This document shows, piece by piece, positions 37,018-46,082 of a DNA stretch of 64,000 bases; position 1 is the first letter of the stretch, and each line of letters starts with the position of its first letter. Origin of the DNA: Pseudomonas sp. H3(2019) (GTDB lineage Bacteria; Pseudomonadota; Gammaproteobacteria; Pseudomonadales; Pseudomonadaceae). Below the pieces are notes generated by a model. The model made no database searches and was not told the origin of the DNA. It worked only from the letters and a program-made list of their open reading frames with translations. The position numbers and the translations under genes are program-made. The DNA is taken from contig NZ_VMSG01000015.1 of the NCBI RefSeq assembly GCF_007713465.1, forward strand, positions 86,680 to 150,679. Reading direction: 5' to 3'.

Positions 37018-37045
37018 ATTCCCACGCAGAGCGTGGGAACGATCA
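37018..37045. repeat. Short palindromic repeat, TTCCCACGC type
   Basis: ATTCCCACGCAGAGCGTGGGAACGATCA is a palindrome with the stem TTCCCACGC/GCGTGGGAA. It sits between the convergent mexL-like and rsmJ genes and may act as their shared 3' structure. Confidence 0.75.
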
Positions 37046-37053
37046 GTGCAACG

Positions 37054-37836
37054 TCAGGGCTTGAGCGCTTTCTTGGGGTAGATGTCGTAACGGCTGGACT
37101 TGCCGTCCAGCGCATGGCTCGGCTTCGGTCCTTCGATGCACGGCGCCTTGCGCGGGCGTTTGACCACTACTCGGTGGCTGGCCAGTGCGAGTGCGGCTTG
37201 AAGCAGGGCCGGCGCGTCCGGGTCATCGCCTACCAACGGGCGAAACAGGCGCATTTCCTTCTTCACCAACGCGGTTTTCTCACGATGCGGGAACATCGGG
37301 TCGAGGTAGATCACCTGCGGCGGCTCACCTTCCCAATTGCGCATCAACTCGATCGAGTTGCCCTTGAGCAAGGTCATCCGCGCGACAATCGGCGCCACCT
37401 CAAAATCTTCCGCCGCGCGGGCCAAACCGTCTTCCAGCAACGCGCCAATCAATGGCTGCCGCTCGATCAGGCTCATTTCGCAGCCAAGACTGGCCAGCAC
37501 GAAACCATCCTTGCCCAGCCCCGCCGTGGCATCCAGCACCTTCGGCCGCACACCTTGAGCGACGCCGACAGCCTTGGCGATCATCTGGCCGCTGCCGCCA
37601 CCGTACAACCGCCGATGGGCCGCGCCGCCCTCGACGAAGTCCACCCGCACCGGGCCCGGCGCATCCGGGCCGAGCTGTTGCAACTGCAAGCCGTGCTCAC
37701 CCACTTGCAACGCAAACTCGGCATCGTCCAGCAGCAACGGCAAGTTCAATCGCTCGGCCCAGTGCTCGGCACGTGCCTGAAACGCTTCGGCCAGAGCCTG
37801 GACTTTGATGCGGCTGGCCGCGGGTTGCTCACTCAT
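37054..37836 (-). CDS. rsmJ: 16S rRNA (guanine(1516)-N(2))-methyltransferase
   Basis: RsmJ (YhiQ) methylates G1516 of 16S rRNA. SAM-binding 'VLDATAGLGKDGFVLA' lies near residues 100-115, and the catalytic DPMFP, characteristic of N2-guanine methyltransferases, is near 176. ATG 37836 (260 aa) is preferred over an in-frame GTG 12 bp upstream. The C-terminus KSSRYDIYPKKAL is typical. Confidence 0.93.
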   Translation of the reverse strand: MSEQPAASRIKVQALAEAFQARAEHWAERLNLPLLLDDAEFALQVGEHGLQLQQLGPDAPGPVRVDFVEGGAAHRRLYGGGSGQMIAKAVGVAQGVRPKVLDATAGLGKDGFVLASLGCEMSLIERQPLIGALLEDGLARAAEDFEVAPIVARMTLLKGNSIELMRNWEGEPPQVIYLDPMFPHREKTALVKKEMRLFRPLVGDDPDAPALLQAALALASHRVVVKRPRKAPCIEGPKPSHALDGKSSRYDIYPKKALKP

Positions 37837-37929
37837 CAGAAAACACACTCAAAAAATTAATGATCGGCAAAAACGGCCGATAACAAAACTATCGAGCATT
37901 TTGCCAGAGCTGAGCGTCGACCGAGAGAA

Positions 37930-38550
37930 ATGTCAGACATTCAACGCACATCAGTAGGCTACATCTCGCCCCACGGCGATTATGGCCTGCGCAACTCCCA
38001 AGCACTGAGCGGTGTCAGTCACCTGTGGCAGGATTTTTTTGCCCAGGCGCTGTCCGATCATTTGGGCGATGCTGCACCGGTTCCAGGCAGTTACACCCCT
38101 GTCGCCATCGACGGCCCGGTCGAACCGACCGTTGGCGCCGAGCTGCTCGAACACATCGTCACGCAGCGCACCTGCGACGTGAAGGACACCGAAGTCCGCC
38201 CGCCTGAGCCGCTGTTCCTGCCGATTGCCGAATTCGAAATGGACCTGGCCGACAAACCGTTCCCGCCGTTCCCGCCGCAAGAAATCCTCGCGCAACAGAA
38301 GCAACAAGACTTCGAAAGCGCTTGGGTGCGCCCGATCGTCCTGGCCGCCGGCCAGTCATTGCCTGCACCAGGCCCGGCACCGCAACCGCGTCCGTTGCAC
38401 CTGCCGATTGCCGAGTTCGAACTCGACCTGCTGGATAAACCGGCAACCCCTTACCCGCATGAAGAGTTGGTCGAGCAACAGAAGCAATTCGACTTCGATA
38501 ACGGCTGGGCTCGTCCGATCGTCCTGCAAAACCTGCGCATCGCCGCCTGA
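37930..38550 (+). CDS. Conserved Pseudomonas protein with a tandem internal repeat
   Basis: I do not recognise a family. The 206-aa soluble protein contains two copies of a 42-residue unit: residues 97-138 begin LPIAEFEMDLADKP and residues 158-199 begin LPIAEFELDLLDKP. Both end with W-x-RPIVL. A proline-rich linker (PAPGPAPQPRP) joins them. It diverges from rsmJ. The repeat suggests duplicated binding surfaces; the role is unknown. Confidence 0.75.
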   Translation: MSDIQRTSVGYISPHGDYGLRNSQALSGVSHLWQDFFAQALSDHLGDAAPVPGSYTPVAIDGPVEPTVGAELLEHIVTQRTCDVKDTEVRPPEPLFLPIAEFEMDLADKPFPPFPPQEILAQQKQQDFESAWVRPIVLAAGQSLPAPGPAPQPRPLHLPIAEFELDLLDKPATPYPHEELVEQQKQFDFDNGWARPIVLQNLRIAA

Positions 38551-38565
38551 GCCTCAACTTCAGCC

Positions 38566-39264
38566 TCAGCGACACACCCACCACGGCCCGACATCCAGAT
38601 GAAAATGGTTGCGATGGGCAGCGTTGTAGTCCGGGCTCAATACCACGCTGAACATGTCACACGCGCCATCGCGAACCTTGCGTAGAAAGCGCGCATCGTC
38701 ATTGTCCTTCGGCCAGTCCCGCAGCACGCTGATACTGCGCCCGTCCGCCAGGCGAAAGCCGGCGATATCCAGTGCATCGGCCGTCGCGTGCTGGCTGCGC
38801 GAGCCGTTTTCGAGGTTGTACATATTGCGACAGGCAAAACTGCCGAGGTGATCGACCCGCGCCACCGCCTGCCCATACGTGGCCTGCGCAGCCGGTTGCA
38901 GGGCATGCCGCTCGAACAGCACAAACGCCACCGCCAGCGGGCAACTGGCGAGGAAGCTGCTGCTCAGCGCCACCTCGCCGCCCTGCACGCGCAAGGTGTT
39001 GTTGAGCGGGCAATCGACGTCGGGGTTGCTGTCGGCCTGGCGGATGGACTTCAACCCCGCACCGCTGAGCACCTGGTCGCAGAGTGCCGGGTTATCGCGC
39101 AGTCTCATCAATTTGAAGCGTGTCAGCAGGTTCGGCGTCGCCCGGACATCCAGCGGCGCCCAAGGGTTCCAGGCGGCTGGCAACGGCAGCCAGCCGCGCC
39201 AGACACCCACCAGCAAGCCGCCCATCACCAGCATCACCGCCAGAAGCACTTTCAGAAACCGCAC
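38566..39264 (-). CDS. Extensin-like C-terminal domain protein
   Basis: The 232-aa protein has one N-terminal membrane anchor (about residues 5-22) and a periplasmic domain with the extensin-like C-terminal fold. Key pieces are 'CRNMYNLENGSRSQHATADALDIAGF' and 'NAAHRNHFHLDVG', in which His and Asp residues resemble the metal site of LAS/D-Ala-D-Ala peptidases. A cell-wall hydrolytic role is therefore plausible. I chose GTG 39264 because AGGGAG lies 5 nt upstream. Confidence 0.8.
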   Translation of the reverse strand: MRFLKVLLAVMLVMGGLLVGVWRGWLPLPAAWNPWAPLDVRATPNLLTRFKLMRLRDNPALCDQVLSGAGLKSIRQADSNPDVDCPLNNTLRVQGGEVALSSSFLASCPLAVAFVLFERHALQPAAQATYGQAVARVDHLGSFACRNMYNLENGSRSQHATADALDIAGFRLADGRSISVLRDWPKDNDDARFLRKVRDGACDMFSVVLSPDYNAAHRNHFHLDVGPWWVCR

Positions 39265-39280
39265 GACAACTCCCTGTGGG

Positions 39281-40102
39281 TCAGCCTTTGAACAGTTGAT
39301 TGATCTGCCCGAATGGCAGCGCGCGGTCGGCGAAGTCGAAGGTGCCGTGCGACTGAATTTCCTGTGCGGCCAGATAGAACGCACCGTAGGCCGCACGGGC
39401 CATGGCCGAGCCGACGCTGATCCGTTTCACGCCCATTTCACTGAGCTGCGCCACGCTCAATTTGAGACCGCCGGACATCAGCACATTGACCGGTTTCGGC
39501 GCCACTGCACGGACCACCGCCAGTATTTCTTCGGCGTTGCGCAGGCCCGGCGCATACAGCACATCGGCACCCGCCTCGGCAAAAGCCTGCAAGCGGCGAA
39601 TGGTGTCGGCCAGGTCCGGATTACCGTGCAGGTAATTCTCGGCACGCGCGGTCAGGGTGAACGGGAACGGCAAACTGCGGGCTGCCGCGACCGCCGCTTC
39701 GATTCGTGCGACGGCGTGTTCAAAGCAGTAAATTGGCCCGTCTTCACGGCCGGTAGCGTCTTCGATCGAGCCACCGACCGCGCCAGCAGCGGCGGCACGC
39801 AGCAGGCTCTCGGCGGACTCTTGCGGGCTGTCGGCAAAACCGTTTTCCAGGTCAACCGCCACCGGCAGATCGCTCGCGGCGACAATCGCCCGAACGTTAG
39901 CCAGTGTCTCTTCGAGTTTGACCGCGCCATCCGGGCGGCCCAGCGAAAAAGCATAACCGGCACTGGTGGTCGCCAGCGCCTGGTAACCCAGGCCGGCAAG
40001 CATTTTTGCCGAACCGGCGTCCCACGGGTTGGGGATCACAAAAGCTCCGGCACTTTCGTGTAAGGCCTTGAAGGCCTGAGCTTTAAGGGTTTGCGCATCC
40101 AT
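39281..40102 (-). CDS. Isocitrate lyase / PEP mutase superfamily protein
   Basis: The 273-aa alpha/beta-barrel protein carries the superfamily blocks: 'NPWDAGSAKMLAGLGYQALATTSAG', the metal-binding 'VDLENGF' and 'GSIEDATGRE', and 'TARAEN'. It lacks the isocitrate lyase KKCGH-type loop, so it is more like the oxaloacetate decarboxylase or PEP-mutase branch. The substrate is not evident. It lies between a DUF72 gene and the extensin-like gene, same strand, with small gaps. Confidence 0.82.
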   Translation of the reverse strand: MDAQTLKAQAFKALHESAGAFVIPNPWDAGSAKMLAGLGYQALATTSAGYAFSLGRPDGAVKLEETLANVRAIVAASDLPVAVDLENGFADSPQESAESLLRAAAAGAVGGSIEDATGREDGPIYCFEHAVARIEAAVAAARSLPFPFTLTARAENYLHGNPDLADTIRRLQAFAEAGADVLYAPGLRNAEEILAVVRAVAPKPVNVLMSGGLKLSVAQLSEMGVKRISVGSAMARAAYGAFYLAAQEIQSHGTFDFADRALPFGQINQLFKG

Positions 40103-40134
40103 TGGCTCACTCCTGCTGAAGGGAAAACCCGTCG

Positions 40135-40995
40135 TCAGAGCAACCCTAGCTGCTCGGCGGCGGGTTCTCTGTATAGCTCAGACAGCGCCGGCAAGCCAGG
40201 CAAACGCGCCATCAATCGAGTATGAAAGCGTTGCGCCAAAGCGGCGGCCAGCAGGTTGTCGGCGGTGTGCAGGAAGATGTACGGCGTGCGGCCCTCTTCG
40301 ATCCATTGGGCGATTTTCTCGACCCACGGCGTCAGGAACGAATCGTTGGCTTCAAGCAGCGGATGACCGATGAAACGCACCTGCGGGAACTGGGTGAATG
40401 CCGCCGGACGCGGTGGCACCTTGGGCTTTTTCGATTGCGCGTGAAGTACCGCAGGTTCAGTCGACGTGCAACTGAACAGCGCCCGTGGATCGAGGCAAAT
40501 GCGCTCCACGCCACGCTCCAGCAACAGCCGATTGAGCCTGCGCTCGGCGTCGCCTTTGGCGAAGAAATCCCGATGCCGCACTTCAACGGCCAAGGGCCGC
40601 TGCATCCCATCGATGAACCCGGCCAGTTCGGCCAGCCGTTGCGGGGTAAACGCGCTCGACAACTGCAACCAGAGCGGTGAAACCCGTTCACCAAGCGGGC
40701 TGAGCAATTGCACAAAGGTTTCGGCGGCGCTCAGTTGCTCGCGCAGGTCGCCGCCATGGCTGATGTCGCCGGGGAATTTGGCGGTGAAGCGAAAATGTTC
40801 CGGCATCGTCTGCGCCCAACGCTCTACCGTCGCCGGTGCAGGGCGTGCGTAGAACGTAGTATTGCCTTCAACGGCGTTGAACACCTGTGAGTACAGGCCG
40901 AGAAATTCATTGGGGCGGGCATTTTGCGGATACAGGTACTCACGCCAGGCGTTTTCGCTCCAGGACGGGCAACCGAGGTAATAAGGCAACCGCAT
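40135..40995 (-). CDS. DUF72-family protein (TIM-barrel)
   Basis: The 286-aa protein matches DUF72 (YecE): 'YLGCPSWSENAWREYLYP' at the start, 'FNAVEGNTTFYARP', 'FRFTAKFPGDISH' and 'EVRHRDFF' in order. The molecular role is unclear. The ATG 40995 overlaps the stop of the preceding 102-aa gene as ATGA, so the two are coupled. Confidence 0.85.
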   Translation of the reverse strand: MRLPYYLGCPSWSENAWREYLYPQNARPNEFLGLYSQVFNAVEGNTTFYARPAPATVERWAQTMPEHFRFTAKFPGDISHGGDLREQLSAAETFVQLLSPLGERVSPLWLQLSSAFTPQRLAELAGFIDGMQRPLAVEVRHRDFFAKGDAERRLNRLLLERGVERICLDPRALFSCTSTEPAVLHAQSKKPKVPPRPAAFTQFPQVRFIGHPLLEANDSFLTPWVEKIAQWIEEGRTPYIFLHTADNLLAAALAQRFHTRLMARLPGLPALSELYREPAAEQLGLL

Positions 40996-41303
40996 CAGAT
41001 GTGCAGGTCGAGACCCAGCACTTCCATATCCCAATCGACGAACGCCGCGGTACTCAGGTAGCTGGCCAGGGCCATCGCCACGCTTTTGCTCATGGCACGG
41101 TGGTAGATCATGTCCTGCTGACGGGCGGGGAGATTGCTCAAGCGTTGCGCAGAGGCCTTGGCGGCGCGGGCGGCCAGTTGCTCTTCAGAAGGGAACTCCT
41201 GCTCGCCATCGATATCCTCGACGGACTCGTCCACCGACACATTGCCTTTGCGTGGCTTGCGCTTGATGGGGTACGACTGAGAGGAAAAACCGTCTATGCG
41301 CAT
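40995..41303 (-). CDS. Conserved hypothetical protein, coupled to DUF72 gene
   Basis: A 102-aa acidic-to-basic soluble protein starting MRIDGFSSQSYPIKRKPRKG. It has a helical middle (ARAAKASAQRLSNLPARQQDMIYHRAMSKSVAMALASYL). No known domain recognised. It is the first of the pair with the DUF72 gene, sharing an ATGA overlap, and is preceded by a REP element. Its conserved coupling suggests a shared task. Confidence 0.72.
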   Translation of the reverse strand: MRIDGFSSQSYPIKRKPRKGNVSVDESVEDIDGEQEFPSEEQLAARAAKASAQRLSNLPARQQDMIYHRAMSKSVAMALASYLSTAAFVDWDMEVLGLDLHI

Positions 41304-41438
41304 AGGTACAAACTCGCTATCGATGATGGCAATTTAGCGGCACTTACCGGTGTGCGCAAACTCCCAAGTGATAACTAGAGCACAGAAACCGGAAAAGGTT
41401 TAAAAGCGCGCGGTAGAAACTGACGATTGGCAGTTCCC

Positions 41439-41553
41439 CTGTGGCGAGGGAGCTTGCTCCCGCGGGGACGCGGAGCGTCCCCAAAATCTACAACCTCATT
41501 TCGTCAGCTATATCGCGTCGGTTGATCTGCGGGAGCAAGCTCCCTCGCCACAA
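41439..41553. repeat. REP doublet of a second class (TGGCGAGGGAGC)
   Basis: Inverted units CTGTGGCGAGGGAGCTTGCTCCCGC and GCGGGAGCAAGCTCCCTCGCCACA, the second reading as the complement, enclose a spacer that includes the hairpin GGGACGCGGAGCGTCCC. The core differs from the GTGGGAGCGAGC class elsewhere in the window. Confidence 0.88.
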
Positions 41554-41565
41554 AAGCACTCAGAT

Positions 41566-42240
41566 TCACTTGGCTTTGGGGGTCGCCACTTTGTCGCGCA
41601 GGTAAACCGGCTGCGCGTCGTCCGCCGGAATGCCTTCGCCACGTTCCCAGGCGAAACGGGCCAGGGTCAGCAAGTCTTCGGCGTGAGGCAGCATGCCGGC
41701 ATCCTGACCGATCAGGTTGACCGCGATGCGCTCGCCATAACCCCAACCGGTGCCCGCACCGAACCAGTCGCCCGAAGCATCTGCCGGCAATGCGGCGACT
41801 TCTGGCGGCAACACCGCTTCAGCCCCTACCAGACGCATTTCGCCGGCGGTTTCGCGGTAGCAGCCCCAATAGACTTCGTCCATCCGTGCATCGATGGCCG
41901 CCGCGACCTGCCGTGCACCGTGCTCACGCAATGCGCGCTGCGCCAGTACCGCCAGGTTGGACACCGGCAACACCGGACGATCCAGCGCAAATGCCAGGCC
42001 CTGAACCACGCCAATGGCGATTCGCACGCCAGTGAACGCACCCGGGCCGCGACCAAAGGCAATCGCATCGACCGCTTGCAAGGTGGTGCCTGCATCAGCC
42101 AGCAACTGCTGGATCATCGGCAGCAACTTCTGCGCATGCAGGCGCGGGATCACCTCGTAATGACTCGTGACCTTGCCGTCATGCAGCAAGGCAACGGAGC
42201 AAGCTTCAGTCGCGGTGTCCAGGGCCAGCAAGGTACTCAT
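41566..42240 (-). CDS. tsaB: tRNA threonylcarbamoyladenosine biosynthesis protein TsaB
   Basis: TsaB (YeaZ) is an ASKHA-fold partner of TsaD in making t6A37, the substrate later cyclised by TcdA, also encoded in this window. The N-terminal 'LLALDTATEACSVALL' is the ASKHA phosphate-1 motif. 'GRGPGAFTGVRIAIGVVQGLA' follows. ATG 42240 (224 aa) is preferred to the longer in-frame start. It is downstream of adk. Confidence 0.94.
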   Translation of the reverse strand: MSTLLALDTATEACSVALLHDGKVTSHYEVIPRLHAQKLLPMIQQLLADAGTTLQAVDAIAFGRGPGAFTGVRIAIGVVQGLAFALDRPVLPVSNLAVLAQRALREHGARQVAAAIDARMDEVYWGCYRETAGEMRLVGAEAVLPPEVAALPADASGDWFGAGTGWGYGERIAVNLIGQDAGMLPHAEDLLTLARFAWERGEGIPADDAQPVYLRDKVATPKAK

Positions 42241-42278
42241 CGATGTTTCCGTAAAGAGAGTTGGAAAAAGTCCGCCAG

Positions 42279-42312
42279 TATAAACAACAACGGCCCGCAA
42301 GCGGGCCGTTGT
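42279..42312 (-). terminator. Intrinsic terminator after adk
   Basis: ACAACGGCCCGC-AA-GCGGGCCGTTGT is a 12-bp perfect inverted repeat. On the minus strand it is followed by TTTATAC. It lies 22 bp after the adk stop and before tsaB. Confidence 0.8.
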
Positions 42313-42333
42313 AGGTAAAGCAAATCAGCTTTC

Positions 42334-42981
42334 TCAGCTCAGCGCTTCAAGCACCTTGCCGGTGATCGCTTCAACCGAACCGACGCCTGCGATGTGGCTG
42401 TACTTCGGCTTGCCTTGAGCCGCCGACAGTTGCTGGTAGAAATTCACCAGTGGCTTGGTCTGGGAGTGGTAGACCGACAGGCGATGACGCACGGTTTCTT
42501 CAGTGTCGTCTTTACGCTGCACCAGCGCTTCGCCGGTGACGTCGTCCTTGCCCGCGACTTTTGGCGGGTTGTAGACGGTGTGGTAAACGCGGCCGCTGGC
42601 TTCGTGTACACGACGACCGGCTATACGCTGGACGATTTCTTCGTCATCAACGGCGATTTCAACCACGTGATCCAGTTCTACACCGGCATCGACCAGGGCT
42701 TCAGCCTGAGGAATGGTGCGCGGGAAACCGTCGAACAGGAAGCCATTGGCGCAATCGGACTGAGCGATACGATCCTTGACCAATGCAATGATCAGGTCAT
42801 CGGAGACCAGGCCGCCCGCGTCCATGATGCTCTTGGCTTTAATGCCCAGCTCGGTGCCGGCCTTGACGGCAGCACGCAGCATGTCGCCGGTGGAGATCTG
42901 TGGAATAGCGAATTTTTCAGTGATGAACTTAGCCTGAGTACCTTTACCGGCCCCGGGAGCTCCCAGCAGAATGACGCGCAT
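42334..42981 (-). CDS. adk: Adenylate kinase
   Basis: Adk balances ATP, ADP and AMP. The P-loop GAPGAGKGTQ starts at residue 7. The LID at about 120-160 lacks the four Cys of zinc-binding forms. 'DGFPRT' is the NMP/CORE signature. ATG 42981 gives 215 aa, the usual size; the frame stays open upstream but without homology. Confidence 0.96.
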   Translation of the reverse strand: MRVILLGAPGAGKGTQAKFITEKFAIPQISTGDMLRAAVKAGTELGIKAKSIMDAGGLVSDDLIIALVKDRIAQSDCANGFLFDGFPRTIPQAEALVDAGVELDHVVEIAVDDEEIVQRIAGRRVHEASGRVYHTVYNPPKVAGKDDVTGEALVQRKDDTEETVRHRLSVYHSQTKPLVNFYQQLSAAQGKPKYSHIAGVGSVEAITGKVLEALS

Positions 42982-43271
42982 CGATGTGCTCCTCAATTTC
43001 TTATTTAGATAACGATCGGATTTGCCGCGTGGGGCCAATCTCAAAAATAGGGTCGTGGGCCGCCCAAACGGCCAAAGGCTGATCAAGATACACAGCAGGC
43101 CCTGCCCACACAAGCCGCCGAAAGTCGGAGCAACCCGTGTCTGTTACACCCTGGCGACGAGGCGATCCAAGTCGCAACCCCATAACAAAGTGTCGCCTGA
43201 CAGGCGCGACCGCCCCCCGCGGACCGGTCGCTTGTCGCAGTAAAACCACCTGCAACATCCCGCAAAAGACC

Positions 43272-45902
43272 TTAGCCGGTATTGCGTAAACCGGCTGCAA
43301 TCCCGGCCACAGACACCAGCAACGCCTGCTCCACCGGGCTGCCCTGCACCACTTCCGGCTGCCGCGAACGCGCCAACAGTTCGGCCTGCAATAGATGTAG
43401 CGGGTCGAGGTAGGTGTTGCGCAAACGGATGAACTCCAGGGTGTCAGGGCTATGCGCCAGCAGCTGCGACTGACCGGTCAGGCCAAGGACCACGGAGCAA
43501 GCCTGCGACAATAGGTCGCGTAAATGCACACCCAAAGGTAACAAATCGGGCTCAACCAATCGCTCGTCGTAGGACTGGGCAATGTCCGCGTCAGCCTTGG
43601 CCAGCACCATCTCCAGCATGTCGATGCGCGTGCGGAAGAACGGCCACTGCTCACGCATCTGCGCCAGCAACTCGCCCTCACCGCGCGCCAAGGCGTTGCT
43701 CAATGCCGCTTCCCAACCGAGCCAGGCCGGCAGCATCAGGCGGGTCTGGGTCCAGCCGAAGATCCACGGAATCGCCCGCAGACTTTCGATCCCGCCGGCA
43801 CGACGCTTGGCCGGACGACTGCCGAGCGGCAGACGTCCCAGCTCCTGCTCGGGCGTGGATTGACGGAAATACTCGACGAACTGCGGATTCTCCCGTACCA
43901 CAGCGCGATACGCGCTGACGCCATCGGCCGCCAATTCGTCCATCAGGCCGCGCCACGCCGGTTCCGGCGGTGGAGGCGGCAACAGCGTGGCTTCCAGCAC
44001 TGCGGCCAGGTACAGGTTGAGGTTTTGCTCGGCGATGTCCGGCAGGCCGAACTTGAACCGAATCATTTCCCCTTGCTCGGTGGTACGGAAACGACCGGCC
44101 ACCGACCCCGGCGGCTGCGACAGAATGGCTGCGTGCGCCGGGCCACCGCCACGGCCCACGGTGCCGCCGCGACCGTGGAACAACAACAGCTCGACTTGCT
44201 GTTCGCGGCAGATATCCACCAAGCGCTCTTGCGCCCGGTACTGAGCCCAGGCCGCCGCCGTGGTGCCGGCGTCCTTGGCTGAGTCGGAATAGCCGATCAT
44301 CACTTCCTGCGGGCCCTGCAACCGCGAGCGGTAACCCGGCAACAGCAACAGTTTCTCGATCACCGGACCGGCGTTGTCGAGGTCGGCAAGGGTTTCGAAC
44401 AGCGGCACTACACGCATCGGCCGCAGCACGCCGGACTCTTTAAGCAGCAGTTGCACGGCGAGCACGTCCGACGCGGCGCCCGCCATGGAGATCACATAAG
44501 AGCCCAGCGACGCCGCCGGTGCCGCCGCGACTTCACGACACGTCGCCAGGACTTCGGCGGTGTCGGCCGAAGGTTTGAAATACGCCGGCAGGAGTGGCCG
44601 ACGATTGTTCAGCTCACCCATCAGGAAGCGAATCCGCGCTTCCTCGTCCCAGTCTTCATAGCGACCGAGCCCAAGGTAGTCGGTGATTTCGGTCATCGCC
44701 GACGAATGCCGCGACGAGTCCTGGCGCACGTCGAGTCGCACCAGGAACAGGCCGAACGTCACCGCCCGACGCAGGCAATCGAGCAACGGACCGTCGGCGA
44801 TCACGCCCATGCCGCAGTCATGCAGCGATTGATAGCACAGCTCCAGCGGATCCAGCAGTTCGCGGTTGTTTTGCAGCACATCGGCCGGTGCCGGGATGCT
44901 CGCGGTCAGGGATGCCTGCGCCCAGTTACGGGTCGCGCGCAGGCGCTCACGCAGCTGTTTGAGCACTGCACGGTAAGGTTCGGCGCTGTCCCCGACCTTG
45001 GCCCGCAATGCGGTGCTGGCCTGCTGCATCGACAAATCGGCGGCCAGATGATCGACATCACGCAGGTAAAGGTCGGCCGCCATCCAGCGCGCCAACAGCA
45101 GCACTTCACGGGTCACCGCAGCCGTGACGTTCGGGTTGCCATCACGGTCGCCACCCATCCACGAAGCAAAGCGAATCGGCGCGGACTCCAGCGGCAGATG
45201 CAGGCCAGTGGCGTCATGCAGGGCTTTATCGGCCTTGCGCAAATAGTTGGGAATCGCCTGCCACAGCGAATGCTCGATCACCGCAAAGCCCCACTTGGCT
45301 TCATCGACCGGGGTTGGCCGGGTGCGGCGAATCTCTTCGGTGTGCCAGGCTTCGGCGATCAGGCGCTGCAAGGTCGACTTGATCTGCTCGCGCTCGGCAC
45401 CGGTCAGGTCGCGATGATCCTGCGCCGCCAGTTGCGCGGCGATGGCATCGTATTTCTGGATCAAGGTCCGGCGGGCGACTTCAGTCGGGTGCGCCGTCAG
45501 TACCAGCTCGATCTCCAACCGTCCCAATTGCCGCGCCAGCGCGTCGCTGCCATGCCCTTCGGCACGCAGGCGGGCGAGCAGTTCGGGCAGCACCCGCGCT
45601 TCGAACGGTGCCGGCTGGGACTCTTCGCGGCGATGTATCAGCTGATATTGCTCGGCGATGTTTGCAAGGTTCAGGAACTGGTTGAACGCTCGCGCCACTG
45701 GCAGCAGTTCATCTTCAGTCAACTGGTTGAGGCTGGCGCGCAGTTCGGCGTCCGTCGAACCACGACGGTCCGCCTTGGCACCCTTGCGGATCAGCTCGAT
45801 CTTGTCGAGAAAGCCATCCCCGTACTGCTCACGAATGGTGTTGCCCAACAACTCACCCAGCAGGTGAACATCCTCGCGCAAGCGTGCATCGATATCAGTC
45901 AT
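43272..45902 (-). CDS. ppc: Phosphoenolpyruvate carboxylase
   Basis: Ppc carboxylates PEP to oxaloacetate to refill the TCA cycle. The catalytic His is in VLTAHPTEVARRT near residue 138. The second signature, HGRGGTVGRGGGPAH, lies near 575. 876 aa is normal, and the C-terminus ends GLRNTG, as usual for effector-site PEPC. It lies about 290 bp upstream of adk; I saw no gene in the gap. Confidence 0.96.
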   Translation of the reverse strand: MTDIDARLREDVHLLGELLGNTIREQYGDGFLDKIELIRKGAKADRRGSTDAELRASLNQLTEDELLPVARAFNQFLNLANIAEQYQLIHRREESQPAPFEARVLPELLARLRAEGHGSDALARQLGRLEIELVLTAHPTEVARRTLIQKYDAIAAQLAAQDHRDLTGAEREQIKSTLQRLIAEAWHTEEIRRTRPTPVDEAKWGFAVIEHSLWQAIPNYLRKADKALHDATGLHLPLESAPIRFASWMGGDRDGNPNVTAAVTREVLLLARWMAADLYLRDVDHLAADLSMQQASTALRAKVGDSAEPYRAVLKQLRERLRATRNWAQASLTASIPAPADVLQNNRELLDPLELCYQSLHDCGMGVIADGPLLDCLRRAVTFGLFLVRLDVRQDSSRHSSAMTEITDYLGLGRYEDWDEEARIRFLMGELNNRRPLLPAYFKPSADTAEVLATCREVAAAPAASLGSYVISMAGAASDVLAVQLLLKESGVLRPMRVVPLFETLADLDNAGPVIEKLLLLPGYRSRLQGPQEVMIGYSDSAKDAGTTAAAWAQYRAQERLVDICREQQVELLLFHGRGGTVGRGGGPAHAAILSQPPGSVAGRFRTTEQGEMIRFKFGLPDIAEQNLNLYLAAVLEATLLPPPPPEPAWRGLMDELAADGVSAYRAVVRENPQFVEYFRQSTPEQELGRLPLGSRPAKRRAGGIESLRAIPWIFGWTQTRLMLPAWLGWEAALSNALARGEGELLAQMREQWPFFRTRIDMLEMVLAKADADIAQSYDERLVEPDLLPLGVHLRDLLSQACSVVLGLTGQSQLLAHSPDTLEFIRLRNTYLDPLHLLQAELLARSRQPEVVQGSPVEQALLVSVAGIAAGLRNTG

Positions 45903-46082
45903 CAGCAGTTCTCCAGCGAATGGCGGTCGACTCCAAGAGTGCCGTCCGCAGCGGGTTCTTACAAGCCGGGCGACGAATCGACTTTAAAGCTAGTCTCAAG
46001 GGTAAGCCGTACCAAGGCTTGCTACCGGCCACGGCCGGATACTCATCTCCCCTGCTATAGGCAGGTGCTAATTGAGGTCATT

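Noticed and set aside
43083..43265. 60-codon minus-strand frame between ppc and adk
   Set aside because: Cys- and Arg-rich translation without homology, no ribosome binding site; treated as noise.
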